DNA of 64,000 bases from positions 62,001 to 126,000 of the forward strand of contig CABMIH010000065.1 of the NCBI GenBank assembly GCA_902386205.1, written 5' to 3'. Within the stretch, counting starts at the first letter, position 1. Every line of letters starts with the position of its first letter. The notes beneath the pieces are model-generated. The model had not been told where the DNA came from. It did no database searches and saw only the letters and a program-made list of their open reading frames with translations. This DNA comes from an uncultured archaeon (GTDB taxonomy: Archaea; Halobacteriota; Methanosarcinia; Methanosarcinales; Methanoperedenaceae). Positions 17,075 to 25,196 of this stretch are shown here, one piece after another. The translations under genes and the position numbers were made by a program.

Positions 17075-18391
17075 ATGAACGCCATAAAGACAATCGGGCT
17101 TGAACATATATACCCTGACGGGACTCATGCTTTATCGGGAGTGGATTTTGAAGCCGACCAGGGTGAGAAAATCGCAGTGCTCGGCCCGAACGGCAGCGGC
17201 AAGACCACATTATTTTATCATTTTAACGGCCTGGTAAAACCAACTGCCGGGGAAATCCAGGTCTTCGGTGAAAATATTACAAGGAACAACATCGATGAGA
17301 TCAGGAAACGCATCGGTCTTGTATTCCAGGAATCAGACAACCAGCTATTAGCCCCTACTGTCTTTGAAGATATCGCTTTTGGCCCGAAAAACCTTGGGTT
17401 TGGCCAGGAAGAAATAAAAGATAGGGTGAGGGATGTGCTTCACAAGTTCGATATAGAATCACTCGCACAAAAAAATCCTTCGAACTTAAGCGCAGGCCAG
17501 AAAAAAAGGGTAGCTATCGCCGGGGTTGTTGTTATGGAGCCGGAAGTAATAGTGCTCGATGAGCCGACTTCGGGTATGGATGCCAGGGGCGCTGCTGATA
17601 CATTTGAGATCCTTGATGAATTAAATAATGAGGGGAAGACGATTATCCTGTCAACCCATGATCCCAATCTTGCAGCTTCATGGGCCGACCGTGTGTATTT
17701 ACTTAACAAAGGTAAAATTTTCAGATCCGGCGCTCCAAAACACATTTTCGCTGATGAAAAACTGGTTGCAGATGCGGGAATTACCCATCCTGTGATCATC
17801 CAGACGTTCCGTGAATTCCGCGCGCGGGGGATATCCAGAGGGGAATTACCCCTCAATGTTCTTGATTTCCTGGAATCAGTTGATGCAAAAATAATGAACA
17901 TAAGATGCGCAATAGCAGGGTGCGACCTGTCAGCCGGCGACGAAGTTTGCCTTGAAATGGAAGAAGGTATGCTGGTCGCGAACAGGGGCAGGGAAGGTTT
18001 GAGAGGAATTGTTGTATTTGATTGCAGGAAGGGTGAGGATATTGCGGTCAGGGATGTAACCGGTGATTTGCAGCAACTGGCAGGCAGCATTACTATCATC
18101 AGGGTTCCGGGGATCATTGAAGGGGGTTCAAGGTCGGTGGAAACAGAAAAGGTCCGGGACATTCTTGATAAAAACAAGAACCGGAGGATAGGTGCTATGG
18201 GAACGTCCGCGAAAGTATTGCTGGGTAAAATGGGGATCAGGACTGATTTTGAGTTCGATGTGGCCCAATCAGGTATGCTTGCGGCACTTCGGGGTTTTGA
18301 TGTGAGTATTTTTGCATCGGGGGGAATGGCAGAAAGGGTAATGGAGAAAGTAAAAGAGAGAAAGATAAAGTACTCTGTTATTGAGTTGTAG
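17075..18391 (+). CDS. cbiO: CbiO ATPase of Ni/Co importer with C-terminal extension
   Basis: 438 residues, much longer than the usual 270-290. Residues 1-about 270 are a complete ABC ATPase: GPNGSGKTT (Walker A), the LSAGQKKRVAIAG signature, VIVLDEPTSGMD (Walker B), STHD (H-loop). The last roughly 165 residues form a separate domain (IGAMGTSAKVLLGKMGIRTD, then ALRGFDVSIFASGGMAERVM) that I cannot assign; I believe methanogen CbiO proteins share it. It follows cbiQ by 6 nt with GAGG just before the ATG. Confidence 0.88.
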   Translation: MNAIKTIGLEHIYPDGTHALSGVDFEADQGEKIAVLGPNGSGKTTLFYHFNGLVKPTAGEIQVFGENITRNNIDEIRKRIGLVFQESDNQLLAPTVFEDIAFGPKNLGFGQEEIKDRVRDVLHKFDIESLAQKNPSNLSAGQKKRVAIAGVVVMEPEVIVLDEPTSGMDARGAADTFEILDELNNEGKTIILSTHDPNLAASWADRVYLLNKGKIFRSGAPKHIFADEKLVADAGITHPVIIQTFREFRARGISRGELPLNVLDFLESVDAKIMNIRCAIAGCDLSAGDEVCLEMEEGMLVANRGREGLRGIVVFDCRKGEDIAVRDVTGDLQQLAGSITIIRVPGIIEGGSRSVETEKVRDILDKNKNRRIGAMGTSAKVLLGKMGIRTDFEFDVAQSGMLAALRGFDVSIFASGGMAERVMEKVKERKIKYSVIEL

Positions 18392-18418
18392 TATTGCAGT
18401 CTTTGAAAATAGAAGGCT

Positions 18419-18434
18419 TTTTATTCGAATAAAA
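18419..18434. promoter_or_regulatory. 16-bp perfect palindrome
   Basis: TTTTATTCGAATAAAA lies between cbiO and the next small ORF, without a loop. Such unlooped palindromes are usually protein-binding sites; it is well placed (27 bp before the ATG at 18461) to act as operator or TATA region. Confidence 0.4.
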
Positions 18435-18460
18435 CCATTAAAGAGATTAGGGGGTAACAT

Positions 18461-18556
18461 ATGGTAAGAATTAAGAGATATTTCCAGAACGAGTTAAGTC
18501 TTGAACCGGAGTGCTTTGAGGACATTTTGATGCGCAGGGGAGGAAAAGAATTATGA
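18461..18556 (+). CDS. 31-residue ORF, leader of the flavoprotein gene
   Basis: ATG 18461, preceded by AGGGGGT, encodes MVRIKRYFQNE...RGGKEL and stops at TGA overlapping the next start as ATGA. The good ribosome site and the 4-nt overlap suggest real translation, either as a small protein or to couple expression of the flavoprotein gene. No family recognised. Confidence 0.45.
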   Translation: MVRIKRYFQNELSLEPECFEDILMRRGGKEL

Positions 18557-19275
18557 AAGTCCTTGCGATCAACTCAAGTCCCATGATGGATAAAGGGAAC
18601 ACCGCTCTGATCCTTGACCCTTTCCTTGAAGGGATGAAAGAGGAAGGTGCAGATGTTGAGCTTTTTTACACCAGGAAGCTGAATATCAACCCATGCCTGG
18701 GAGAATTCAATTGCTGGCTCAAGACACCTGGCAAATGCTTCCAGGATGATGATATGCAGATGCTTGACCCAATAATGCGCGAGGCCGACATTATTGTGCT
18801 TGCAACTCCTGTCTATTGCGATGGTTTCACAGGCCCGATGAAGAATATTCTTGATCGGACAGTGCCGCAGGTGTATCCTTTTTTTGAGCTGCGAGAGGGC
18901 CACTGCCGTCATCCCCTTCGCGAGGGCACCAAAGCCAGCAAGGTAGTGCTGGTCTCAAATTGCGGTTTTTGGGAAATGGACAACTTCGATCCGATGCTTT
19001 CGCACATGAAAGCCTATTGCAGGAATGGAGCGAATGAATTCGCAGGAGCCCTGCTGCGACCTCATGGCGGTGCATTGAGGCCGATGATGGAGATGGGTGC
19101 GCCTGTGGATGACATCTTTGAAGCTGCAAAAGAGGCCGGGCGGCAACTGATCAGAGATGGCAGGATATCAGAAAAGACCCTGAGCATAGTGAGCCGTGAA
19201 CTCATACCCCGTGATATGTACGTGCAAGCAGTGAATGAGCATTTCCGGGGAGAGATGGACGTGAAGAAAAAATAA
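18553..19275 (+). CDS. flavodoxin-fold FMN reductase-like protein
   Basis: 240 residues of the NADPH-dependent FMN reductase / iron-sulfur flavoprotein superfamily. The N-terminal INSSPMMDKGNTALIL is the FMN-phosphate loop, and IIVLATPVYCDGFTGPMKNI is the isoalloxazine-binding segment. Cysteines at PCLGEFNCWLKTPGKC do not match the compact Isf cluster motif, so an iron-sulfur cluster is uncertain. Likely a cytosolic electron-transfer or disulfide/quinone reductase. Confidence 0.8.
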   Translation: MKVLAINSSPMMDKGNTALILDPFLEGMKEEGADVELFYTRKLNINPCLGEFNCWLKTPGKCFQDDDMQMLDPIMREADIIVLATPVYCDGFTGPMKNILDRTVPQVYPFFELREGHCRHPLREGTKASKVVLVSNCGFWEMDNFDPMLSHMKAYCRNGANEFAGALLRPHGGALRPMMEMGAPVDDIFEAAKEAGRQLIRDGRISEKTLSIVSRELIPRDMYVQAVNEHFRGEMDVKKK

Positions 19276-19328
19276 TCCAGAGAGTTCATTGTTCCGGGGA
19301 TGGGGGAAATAATAGAAGTGCGGGATGG

Positions 19329-21641
19329 TTAGCCCTGTTCACCAGCAGGATCTTTATCATTCGCCTGCTCTTTCCTGCTTCTCTTCCCGGCCTTTGCTCC
19401 TGCCTGCGCCGCAAACACATTGAGCAAGTCAGTCAATTTTTCGTACTGGGCTGTCTCGATGTGCGAATACCGCAGGGGCTTCTTATGCTTACGTGTCTCT
19501 TTTTTAAGTTTCTTGTACAACTCATCAGAGAGCGATGTGAGCTTTTCATCCGTAGTCCCTTCTATCAGCATTACGCCTGAAGCGCCGTATTCAAAAGCCG
19601 CATTGATGACATCGGCATCCAGTATATGGATCGAAGGAACGCTGACGAACCTGATAAGGGAAGAGTACTGCCTCCTGTTCACCCCCGCTATATCGGCGGC
19701 CGCATAAGCATAAGGGTCAATGAAAACGATAACTCCCGACCCTTCGCCTAAAATTGCTTTCAGCTGAGCTTTTAACTGGTTTCGAGTAAAATTCCTTATC
19801 TCGATGCCTTTTATCGGGCATACGGGCACGCATATGCCGCAGCCTGTGCATGCAAGGGGAGAAAGAACGGCTTTTCCTCCTTCAAGGGCAAGCGCATTGT
19901 AAGGACAGGCTTTCACGCAATCCCCACATCCGTTGCACTCAAGTATCATGGGTTTCTCGGGAGGGATAAGTATAACGCCTTTCCCAAGGAACTGCGAGAC
20001 TTTGTGCGCGGCGCTTATGCCTTCTGTCACCGAGTCGTGTATATCCTTGGGACCGAGTACGCAGCCAGCCGCAAATACGGACTGGTTCAACGTATTTACC
20101 GGGTCAAGCTTGACGTGCTTTTCCTCGATAAATCCGTCATCGCCAGTTGGCACACCGAGCTTATCCGCAAGTTCTTTTGTTCCTCTTGATGGAACGAGTG
20201 CAGGACACAGGACGACCATATCGAATATTTCCCGCCCTTTCATGCCAAGGTTCGTGTCCTCATACTGTACCATGTGAGTTCCGTCTTTTTGGGGTATTAT
20301 CTCAGCCACTTTCCCGCGCACGTAATTAACGCCCTTTTCCTGCGTGTGGTGGTAGAACTCTTCGAACCTCCGGCCTGCTGAGCGCATATCGATATAGAAA
20401 ATCCATGCTTCGGCATCTTCTTTCATCTTTTTGACAAGCTGCGCCTGTTTCTGCGAGTAGATGCAGCACACCTTGGAGCAGTGCTTCTTTCCTCTGCCTG
20501 TGAAATCCCTGCTGCCTGCGCACAGCACGAACGCAACACGGTTGGGGAACGTCCCGTCAGCTTTTTGCAGTCTCATCCCGGTTTTGCTCTTTGCAGAGAG
20601 CATCTCCTCGAATTCAACTGCTGTAAGAAGATTGGGAGCCGGATAGTTATACTCCTCAATGAATGACGGGTCGATGGACTCAAAACCCGTGGCTACGGTA
20701 ACAGCCCCCGCAGAAACCGAGCTTGTTGTTTCTTTTGCATCAAGGGTAATAGCATCCCGAGGGCAGACTTTCACGCATGCGCCGCAGTTCTTGCATTTTG
20801 ACATATCGATCATATACGCCTGCGGGACTGCCTGTGCAAAAGGCAGGAATATGGCGCCACTGGGGCATTTCCTGGCGCATGCCCCGCAGGATATGCATTT
20901 TTCGATATCAACGTATCTGGGACTGTGCCTGAGGTTTATTGAATAATCCCCCGGGCTTCCGTTTACTTCCGCAACCTCGGTCTGGGTGAACATGGTTATG
21001 CCGGGATGATTGTGCACTGCCACCATTTTCGGCGTAAGGATGCACTGGGAACAATCAAGCGTCGGGAAGGTCTTTGATAAGCCTATCATGTGGCCGCCAA
21101 GATATGGCTGTTTTTCAATCAGTATCACTTCATGCCCATCAGCCAGTTCAAGGGCAGTTGTTATTCCTGCGATCCCACCACCCACGACCAGCGTCCTGTC
21201 AACTAATTTTTTCTCAAGCGGAACGAGTGCCTCTATGGAAGAAATGCGGGCGACTGCTCCTTTTATCAATCCCCTCGCCTTTGAATTCACGCCTTCTTTA
21301 CTTTCTTTATCATGAACCCAGCTTGCCTGTTCTCTTATATTTGTTATTTCAAGCAGGTTCGGGTTAAGCCCCGCCTTTTTCGCCATGCTACGAAAAGTCT
21401 CAAGATGCAGTTTGGGTGAGCATGAACCTATTACGACGCGATCAACTTTTCCTTTCTCTATATCGTTTTTTATTTTCTCCTGCCCTGCGCTGCTGCACAG
21501 GTAGTCCTGGATATTGACGATTACATTTTCTTCCTTAAGGCTTTCCGCAACTGCCTGCAGGTCCACCACATCGCTGATGTTCCCGCCGCACCTGCACAAA
21601 TACACGCCGATCTTTTTTGGGGTTGGCTCATTCTCCGGCAT
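19329..21641 (-). CDS. hdrA: heterodisulfide reductase subunit A, with cysteine-free MvhD-like C-terminal domain
   Basis: 770 residues from ATG 21641, set by GGAGG on the minus strand. HdrA is the flavin-bearing subunit that bifurcates electrons between ferredoxin and heterodisulfide. Seen: N-terminal cysteine motif YLCRCGGN, Rossmann FAD site VVGGGIAGITTALELADG, the DCSQC segment, and four [4Fe-4S] motifs (CISCGACARKCP, CKNCGACVKVCP, CNGCGDCVKACP, CTGCGICVPVCP). The C-terminus (about nt 19430-19740) follows the MvhD pattern (VIVFIDPYAYAAADIAG, then NRRQY) as in HdrA2-type fusions, but every cysteine of MvhD is absent. It is the last gene of hdrCBA. Confidence 0.92.
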   Translation of the reverse strand: MPENEPTPKKIGVYLCRCGGNISDVVDLQAVAESLKEENVIVNIQDYLCSSAGQEKIKNDIEKGKVDRVVIGSCSPKLHLETFRSMAKKAGLNPNLLEITNIREQASWVHDKESKEGVNSKARGLIKGAVARISSIEALVPLEKKLVDRTLVVGGGIAGITTALELADGHEVILIEKQPYLGGHMIGLSKTFPTLDCSQCILTPKMVAVHNHPGITMFTQTEVAEVNGSPGDYSINLRHSPRYVDIEKCISCGACARKCPSGAIFLPFAQAVPQAYMIDMSKCKNCGACVKVCPRDAITLDAKETTSSVSAGAVTVATGFESIDPSFIEEYNYPAPNLLTAVEFEEMLSAKSKTGMRLQKADGTFPNRVAFVLCAGSRDFTGRGKKHCSKVCCIYSQKQAQLVKKMKEDAEAWIFYIDMRSAGRRFEEFYHHTQEKGVNYVRGKVAEIIPQKDGTHMVQYEDTNLGMKGREIFDMVVLCPALVPSRGTKELADKLGVPTGDDGFIEEKHVKLDPVNTLNQSVFAAGCVLGPKDIHDSVTEGISAAHKVSQFLGKGVILIPPEKPMILECNGCGDCVKACPYNALALEGGKAVLSPLACTGCGICVPVCPIKGIEIRNFTRNQLKAQLKAILGEGSGVIVFIDPYAYAAADIAGVNRRQYSSLIRFVSVPSIHILDADVINAAFEYGASGVMLIEGTTDEKLTSLSDELYKKLKKETRKHKKPLRYSHIETAQYEKLTDLLNVFAAQAGAKAGKRSRKEQANDKDPAGEQG

Positions 21642-22488
21642 TCTTACCTCCCTCGATTGCGGCCAGTAATTTATCGGTAGAAACAAGATGTTTGTCCAAT
21701 CCCAGTTCTTTCGGGGGTATATCTATTGCAAGACCTATCAATTGCGTAAAATAAATGATGGGCATATCGATCTTGATATTAAATTTTGCTTCAACCGCTT
21801 TCTGCTTTGCGTCAAGCTGGAGATGGCACATTGGGCATGTTACGGCCATGCAGTCGGCGCCTGAATCTTTTGCCATCACAAGAAGGTCTTTTGCAAGACC
21901 GAGGGCAAGTTCCTCATTGGTTATCAGGATCGGGCCGCCGCAGCATTTTGTTTTATAATAATATCGTACTGGTTCTGCCCCAATGCTTGAAATGAGTTTG
22001 TCCAGGGAAATGGGATTTTCGGGGCTGTCAAAATCGTTCTCAGGCCGGGTCAGCAGGCAGCCGTAGTAGGGGGCTGCTTTTATTTTTAAAGGCTTTTTGA
22101 CTTGCTCGCCGAGTTTTGCAAGACCGAAGTCTTTTACGATCACTTCGAGAAGGTGTTTTGGTTTTGTGTTGCCGTCATATTTTGTTGTGAGCGCTTCGTT
22201 GATCCTGCTTTTGAGAGGGCTGTCTTCAAGCGCCGTCCGTGCGCGCATAAGGTTTGAATAGCAGAGGTTGCACGGTGTAGCAATATCAAGACCTTTTGAT
22301 GAAGCAAGCGTCCTTGCCGAAAGTGCTACCCGTGTTGTCCTGTCATCCACATGGAGGGCGCCGCAGCAGTTCCAGTTCCTTATCTCTTCAAGCTCGATGC
22401 CAAGGCGGGCAAATACGGCCTCTACTGACATACGGTAATCCACAGCCGTACCGTGCTGCGCGCATCCCGGGTAATACGAATATTTCAT
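21628..22488 (-). CDS. hdrB: heterodisulfide reductase subunit B
   Basis: 286 residues with two CCG domains: WNCCGA with TPCNLC, and TKCCGG with TCPMC. These bind the two noncubane [4Fe-4S] clusters where CoM-S-S-CoB is split. The start YPGCAQHG is typical. It overlaps hdrC by 4 nt and hdrA by 14 nt. Confidence 0.94.
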   Translation of the reverse strand: MKYSYYPGCAQHGTAVDYRMSVEAVFARLGIELEEIRNWNCCGALHVDDRTTRVALSARTLASSKGLDIATPCNLCYSNLMRARTALEDSPLKSRINEALTTKYDGNTKPKHLLEVIVKDFGLAKLGEQVKKPLKIKAAPYYGCLLTRPENDFDSPENPISLDKLISSIGAEPVRYYYKTKCCGGPILITNEELALGLAKDLLVMAKDSGADCMAVTCPMCHLQLDAKQKAVEAKFNIKIDMPIIYFTQLIGLAIDIPPKELGLDKHLVSTDKLLAAIEGGKNAGE

Positions 22489-23123
22489 TTTTCAGCCTCC
22501 GGCTCTGCATTTCCTTTTTCTTTTTCAATGGGTTCTTTTCCTTCTACATTCTTTTTTGTTTCTGCCTTCTCTTCTTCTTTTTCACCGAGTTTAAAAATAG
22601 TATCCAGTTCACCCATATTTTCCATTTTATCGATGGACAGGGGCAGTTTTCCTTTTGAAAATAGGGATAAGCCGAAGGGAGCCTGTTTTATCATTCCAGG
22701 CTCAGAAAGACTGTATTTCGATATCAGCAGGAATTCCGAGGCTCTTCCGTTCTTCTTTATCACTTCAGAAAAAACATTGTCGAATTTTGCGTTTTTATTC
22801 TTGATACCTTCGGCCACAGCAATGGGTTTTAGTGTCTCCATAAGCTCGGTCGGATGTATTCCCCTGGGACAGCGCACCGAGCATGAAAAGCATGTGGTGC
22901 ATATCCAGATGGTATTGCTGTTCAGCACATCTTTTTTAAGGCCAAGCTGTATCATGCGCACAAGCTGGCGCGGGGTGTAGTCCATTTCGTGGCTGACCGG
23001 ACAGGAGCCCGCGCATATGCCGCACTGCATGCACGTGGGGATATTCTCGCCGCCTGGCGTTCTTATGATGAGGTCCCTGAATGCGGTATCCCTGGATTCC
23101 GGGAGGATGGTTTCTTTTTTCAT
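22485..23123 (-). CDS. hdrC: heterodisulfide reductase subunit C
   Basis: 212 residues; two cluster motifs, CMQCGICAGSCP and CTTCFSCSVRCP, carry electrons from HdrA to HdrB. Family members are usually about 185-200 residues; here the last 40 or so are a charged, Glu/Lys-rich tail (KEEEKAETKKNVEGKEP) with no cluster role. First gene of the operon, with GAGGT 3 nt before the ATG. Confidence 0.92.
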   Translation of the reverse strand: MKKETILPESRDTAFRDLIIRTPGGENIPTCMQCGICAGSCPVSHEMDYTPRQLVRMIQLGLKKDVLNSNTIWICTTCFSCSVRCPRGIHPTELMETLKPIAVAEGIKNKNAKFDNVFSEVIKKNGRASEFLLISKYSLSEPGMIKQAPFGLSLFSKGKLPLSIDKMENMGELDTIFKLGEKEEEKAETKKNVEGKEPIEKEKGNAEPEAEK

Positions 23124-23126
23124 TTA

Positions 23127-23167
23127 ACCTCGGAGGAAAACACTTGTAGATTTAATAATATATAAGA
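23127..23167 (-). promoter_or_regulatory. hdrCBA promoter
   Basis: On the minus strand TCTTATATATTATTAAA (23151-23167) is a strong TATA box whose centre is about 37 nt before the hdrC ATG, giving a leader of roughly 12 nt. GAGGT (23127-23131) is the ribosome site. Confidence 0.6.
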
Positions 23168-23197
23168 TTTTGCACCCATAAATTTAACGGTTCAGAC

Positions 23198-23485
23198 CTA
23201 TTCCACTTCAAGCTTTATTCCGCCCACATGCGGAGCAATAAAGTTGTAAACAATAGCCATTATTCCGCTGGAAATAAAGCTTATTACGAAAAGCATCGCC
23301 GGGTAAATGATCATGGTCAGTATTATACCGCCCACCGCTCCAAGTCTGCCAGCGGGAGATGTGTCAGGTACCGCCATTAAAAAGAACAATGGGATAGTGG
23401 CAACAAAACCAAGCACTGCAAACACTGCCCCCACAACCTGGGCAAACGGCAAAACATGAATTTTCTTTATTGTCTTAAGTTCCAT
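23198..23485 (-). CDS. small membrane protein (DUF3566-like)
   Basis: 95 residues with two to three hydrophobic spans and a C-terminus SGIMAIVYNFIAPHVGGIKL typical of small archaeal DUF3566-like proteins. Function unknown. It lies upstream of hdrC on the same strand, 74 nt away, but hdrC has its own promoter. Confidence 0.65.
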   Translation of the reverse strand: MELKTIKKIHVLPFAQVVGAVFAVLGFVATIPLFFLMAVPDTSPAGRLGAVGGIILTMIIYPAMLFVISFISSGIMAIVYNFIAPHVGGIKLEVE

Positions 23486-23701
23486 ATGGATTACCTTATT
23501 TAATCTTTTACAATATTACATTTGCTCCATTTATGATTATTGCGCATGGTTAGCGGGACAGGCTCTGGCAGTGGCGGCAGGGATGGCGTGGTACTGTGGT
23601 TAGAATATTTAATAGTGGCGGCGCACAATAGGAACCCGATGCAACCTTGCATCCATAAACCATCATCCACAACTTTTAAATCAATCATATATAAATCTCA
23701 T

Positions 23702-23776
23702 ATGAAAGGACACATAATTTCTGCAAGAGATATGACAATAAAAGAACGGAAATACTACAATGACAAAAAAATCTAA
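23702..23776 (+). pseudogene. BrnT-like toxin remnant (C-terminus only)
   Basis: ATG 23702 encodes 24 residues ending the way BrnT toxins end (HIISARDMTIKERKYYND). The N-terminal three quarters are missing. The remnant overlaps the start of an antitoxin-like gene, as an intact brnT would. Bases 23486-23701 upstream have no gene. Confidence 0.6.
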
Positions 23777-23906
23777 GCAAATCCCTGAAGAATTTAAAAC
23801 ATATGAAGAAGCTGCTGGGTTTTGGGATACTCACGAAAGTACAGATTTTCTTGACGAGCTTGAAGACGTTAAAATGAAGGTCGATATTAAAATCCTTCAG
23901 AAATAA
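23760..23906 (+). CDS. CopG/BrnA-type antitoxin, orphan
   Basis: 48 residues. The pattern QIPEEFKTYEEAAGFWDTH then STDFLDELED is that of the CopG-type antitoxin family paired with BrnT. Its toxin is only a fragment, so this is either an orphan antitoxin or itself decaying. The C-terminus is short. Confidence 0.65.
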   Translation: MTKKSKQIPEEFKTYEEAAGFWDTHESTDFLDELEDVKMKVDIKILQK

Positions 23907-24104
23907 CTTGCCTTCGGCCATACGGCGCCCTGTAAACCTCTTGCCGTCAAATATCGATATGTTTCCCCATAATGATAATAATTCCCGCAGCTTCGACAGC
24001 ATCGCCACTTTAAAAATACGCGTTGCATGCCCGAAAGTATCGTAAGCAGTCACTGAAACTCTCGAAGCCGACCATAATGCATCGGTTAGATAAATTAATA
24101 TACC

Positions 24105-24127
24105 ATCAGTATCTAATCAATACTGAT
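24105..24127. promoter_or_regulatory. operator-like inverted repeat
   Basis: ATCAGTAT, 7 nt, ATACTGAT, just upstream of the DUF4258 pair and beside a TATA-like AAATTAATATACC (about 24092-24104). Toxin-antitoxin operons commonly repress themselves from such sites. Bases 23907-24104 hold no clear gene; a minus-strand frame there (ends near 23900) is not recognised. Confidence 0.5.
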
Positions 24128-24132
24128 ACTCA

Positions 24133-24372
24133 TTGACCGACTTTCATAAAGCTCCAATAAAATACACAATACATGCTTCCAACCGATTAAAAGAACGTTT
24201 CCAGATGAAAAACGATGAAGTACGGCATTACCTGAAAACAGGCAAACATATAAAAAAGTGCAATAAAGATGGAGAGATTGGGTTCATCCAGAGTGAAATT
24301 GGAGATTCAAGGATACGTTTTGTTTACACGGTTAGAAGCGGGACCATTTATATATTGACAATAGAGGAATAA
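24133..24372 (+). CDS. DUF4258 family toxin
   Basis: 79 residues from TTG 24133. The DUF4258 pattern is complete: YTIHASNRLKERFQMKNDEV, then a GKHIKK turn, then RIRFVYTVRSGTIYILTI. It is followed after 3 nt by a zinc-finger/AbrB antitoxin. Predicted RelE/MqsR-like RNase; activity inferred. Confidence 0.75.
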   Translation: MTDFHKAPIKYTIHASNRLKERFQMKNDEVRHYLKTGKHIKKCNKDGEIGFIQSEIGDSRIRFVYTVRSGTIYILTIEE

Positions 24373-24375
24373 ATT

Positions 24376-24666
24376 ATGACAAAATGCCCCCTGTGCGAAA
24401 CAGAGATGAGAAAAGAACGTAAAGAGATGGAAAAAGGTGTATGGGCTACTGTTGAGGTCTGCCCTCAGTGCAAAGATGAATGGATAGATGAAAAAGAACA
24501 CGACAGGCTTGTAGATCTGTTCAAACGCAAAACTTTCAACCTTGGAGGCAGTATCGCAGTCAGAATACCCAAGGAAATAGCCGATGCCCTTTCAATACGA
24601 GAAGGAACCGAAGTGAATTTCTCAGTTCAGGATAAAAAGATAATAATATCCAAGGCAACCGTATAA
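24376..24666 (+). CDS. YgiT-type zinc finger fused to AbrB/MazE DNA-binding domain
   Basis: 96 residues. N-terminal CPLCETEM and CPQCKDEW pairs form a zinc finger; the C-terminal 45 residues (FNLGGSIAVRIPKEIADALS, then GTEVNFSVQDKKIIIS) are a SpoVT/AbrB swapped-hairpin DNA-binding domain. A single protein thus combines toxin binding and operator binding. Antitoxin of the preceding DUF4258 gene. Confidence 0.8.
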   Translation: MTKCPLCETEMRKERKEMEKGVWATVEVCPQCKDEWIDEKEHDRLVDLFKRKTFNLGGSIAVRIPKEIADALSIREGTEVNFSVQDKKIIISKATV

Positions 24667-25196
24667 GCTTACATTGTACTCTATTCTAATGGCAAAATTG
24701 GGAGTGAGGATTTCAGCAAAGATAAAGAATAAATCCTATCCTCTTCTTTTTCCCCATTTATCTATTTCAAATTCGTGTTTTTCTTTTTTGATATTTATTC
24801 TTATCATAAAATAAATATGCAAAGTAAGATTCCTATTACTCCTGTTTTTAGAACTCCTTCTATCATTTTACACTTAATTCATGATTGCATTATTATATAA
24901 TATAATTATCCATCTGATGATGATTTTAACGCTATGCAAGTTGTTCCTATATTTGTCATTATTTCTAACAGTAATATAATTACTTTAAGCATAAAGGGAT
25001 TCTGAAGATAAAAAACAACGAACCAACACAAACTGAAACGAACTCAAGGTAATCAGAGTTCGTATGAATTCGTATCTGTTTGTTGTTATTTTTGAATATT
25101 TTGCATCGTCAATTTTGCTTCTCCCTTTTACGAGCAAATATCCACTTTCCCCCAAAACCGATAATTCTATTAATCATGCAGTAATCAGAGCGGGAT
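24667..25196. other. 530-bp AT-rich gene-free stretch
   Basis: No gene seen on either strand. It is very AT-rich up to 25000, then holds a long imperfect inverted repeat (25010-25094). The valS ribosome site is GAGCGGG just before 25197; bases 25165-25180 (AATTCTATTAATC) may hold the valS TATA element. Confidence 0.6.
25010..25094. repeat. long imperfect hairpin upstream of valS
   Basis: Perfect inner stem ACGAACTC (25038-25045) and GAGTTCGT (25056-25063) with a 10-nt loop; pairing continues imperfectly outward to AACAAC and GTTGTT, followed by a run of T. It could be a terminator, an RNA leader or a small mobile inverted-repeat element. Confidence 0.5.

Noticed and set aside
23540-23701. 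N-terminal part of a 78-codon plus-strand frame
   Set aside because: Low-complexity Gly/Ser start with no family pattern; only the last 24 codons (BrnT remnant) are meaningful.
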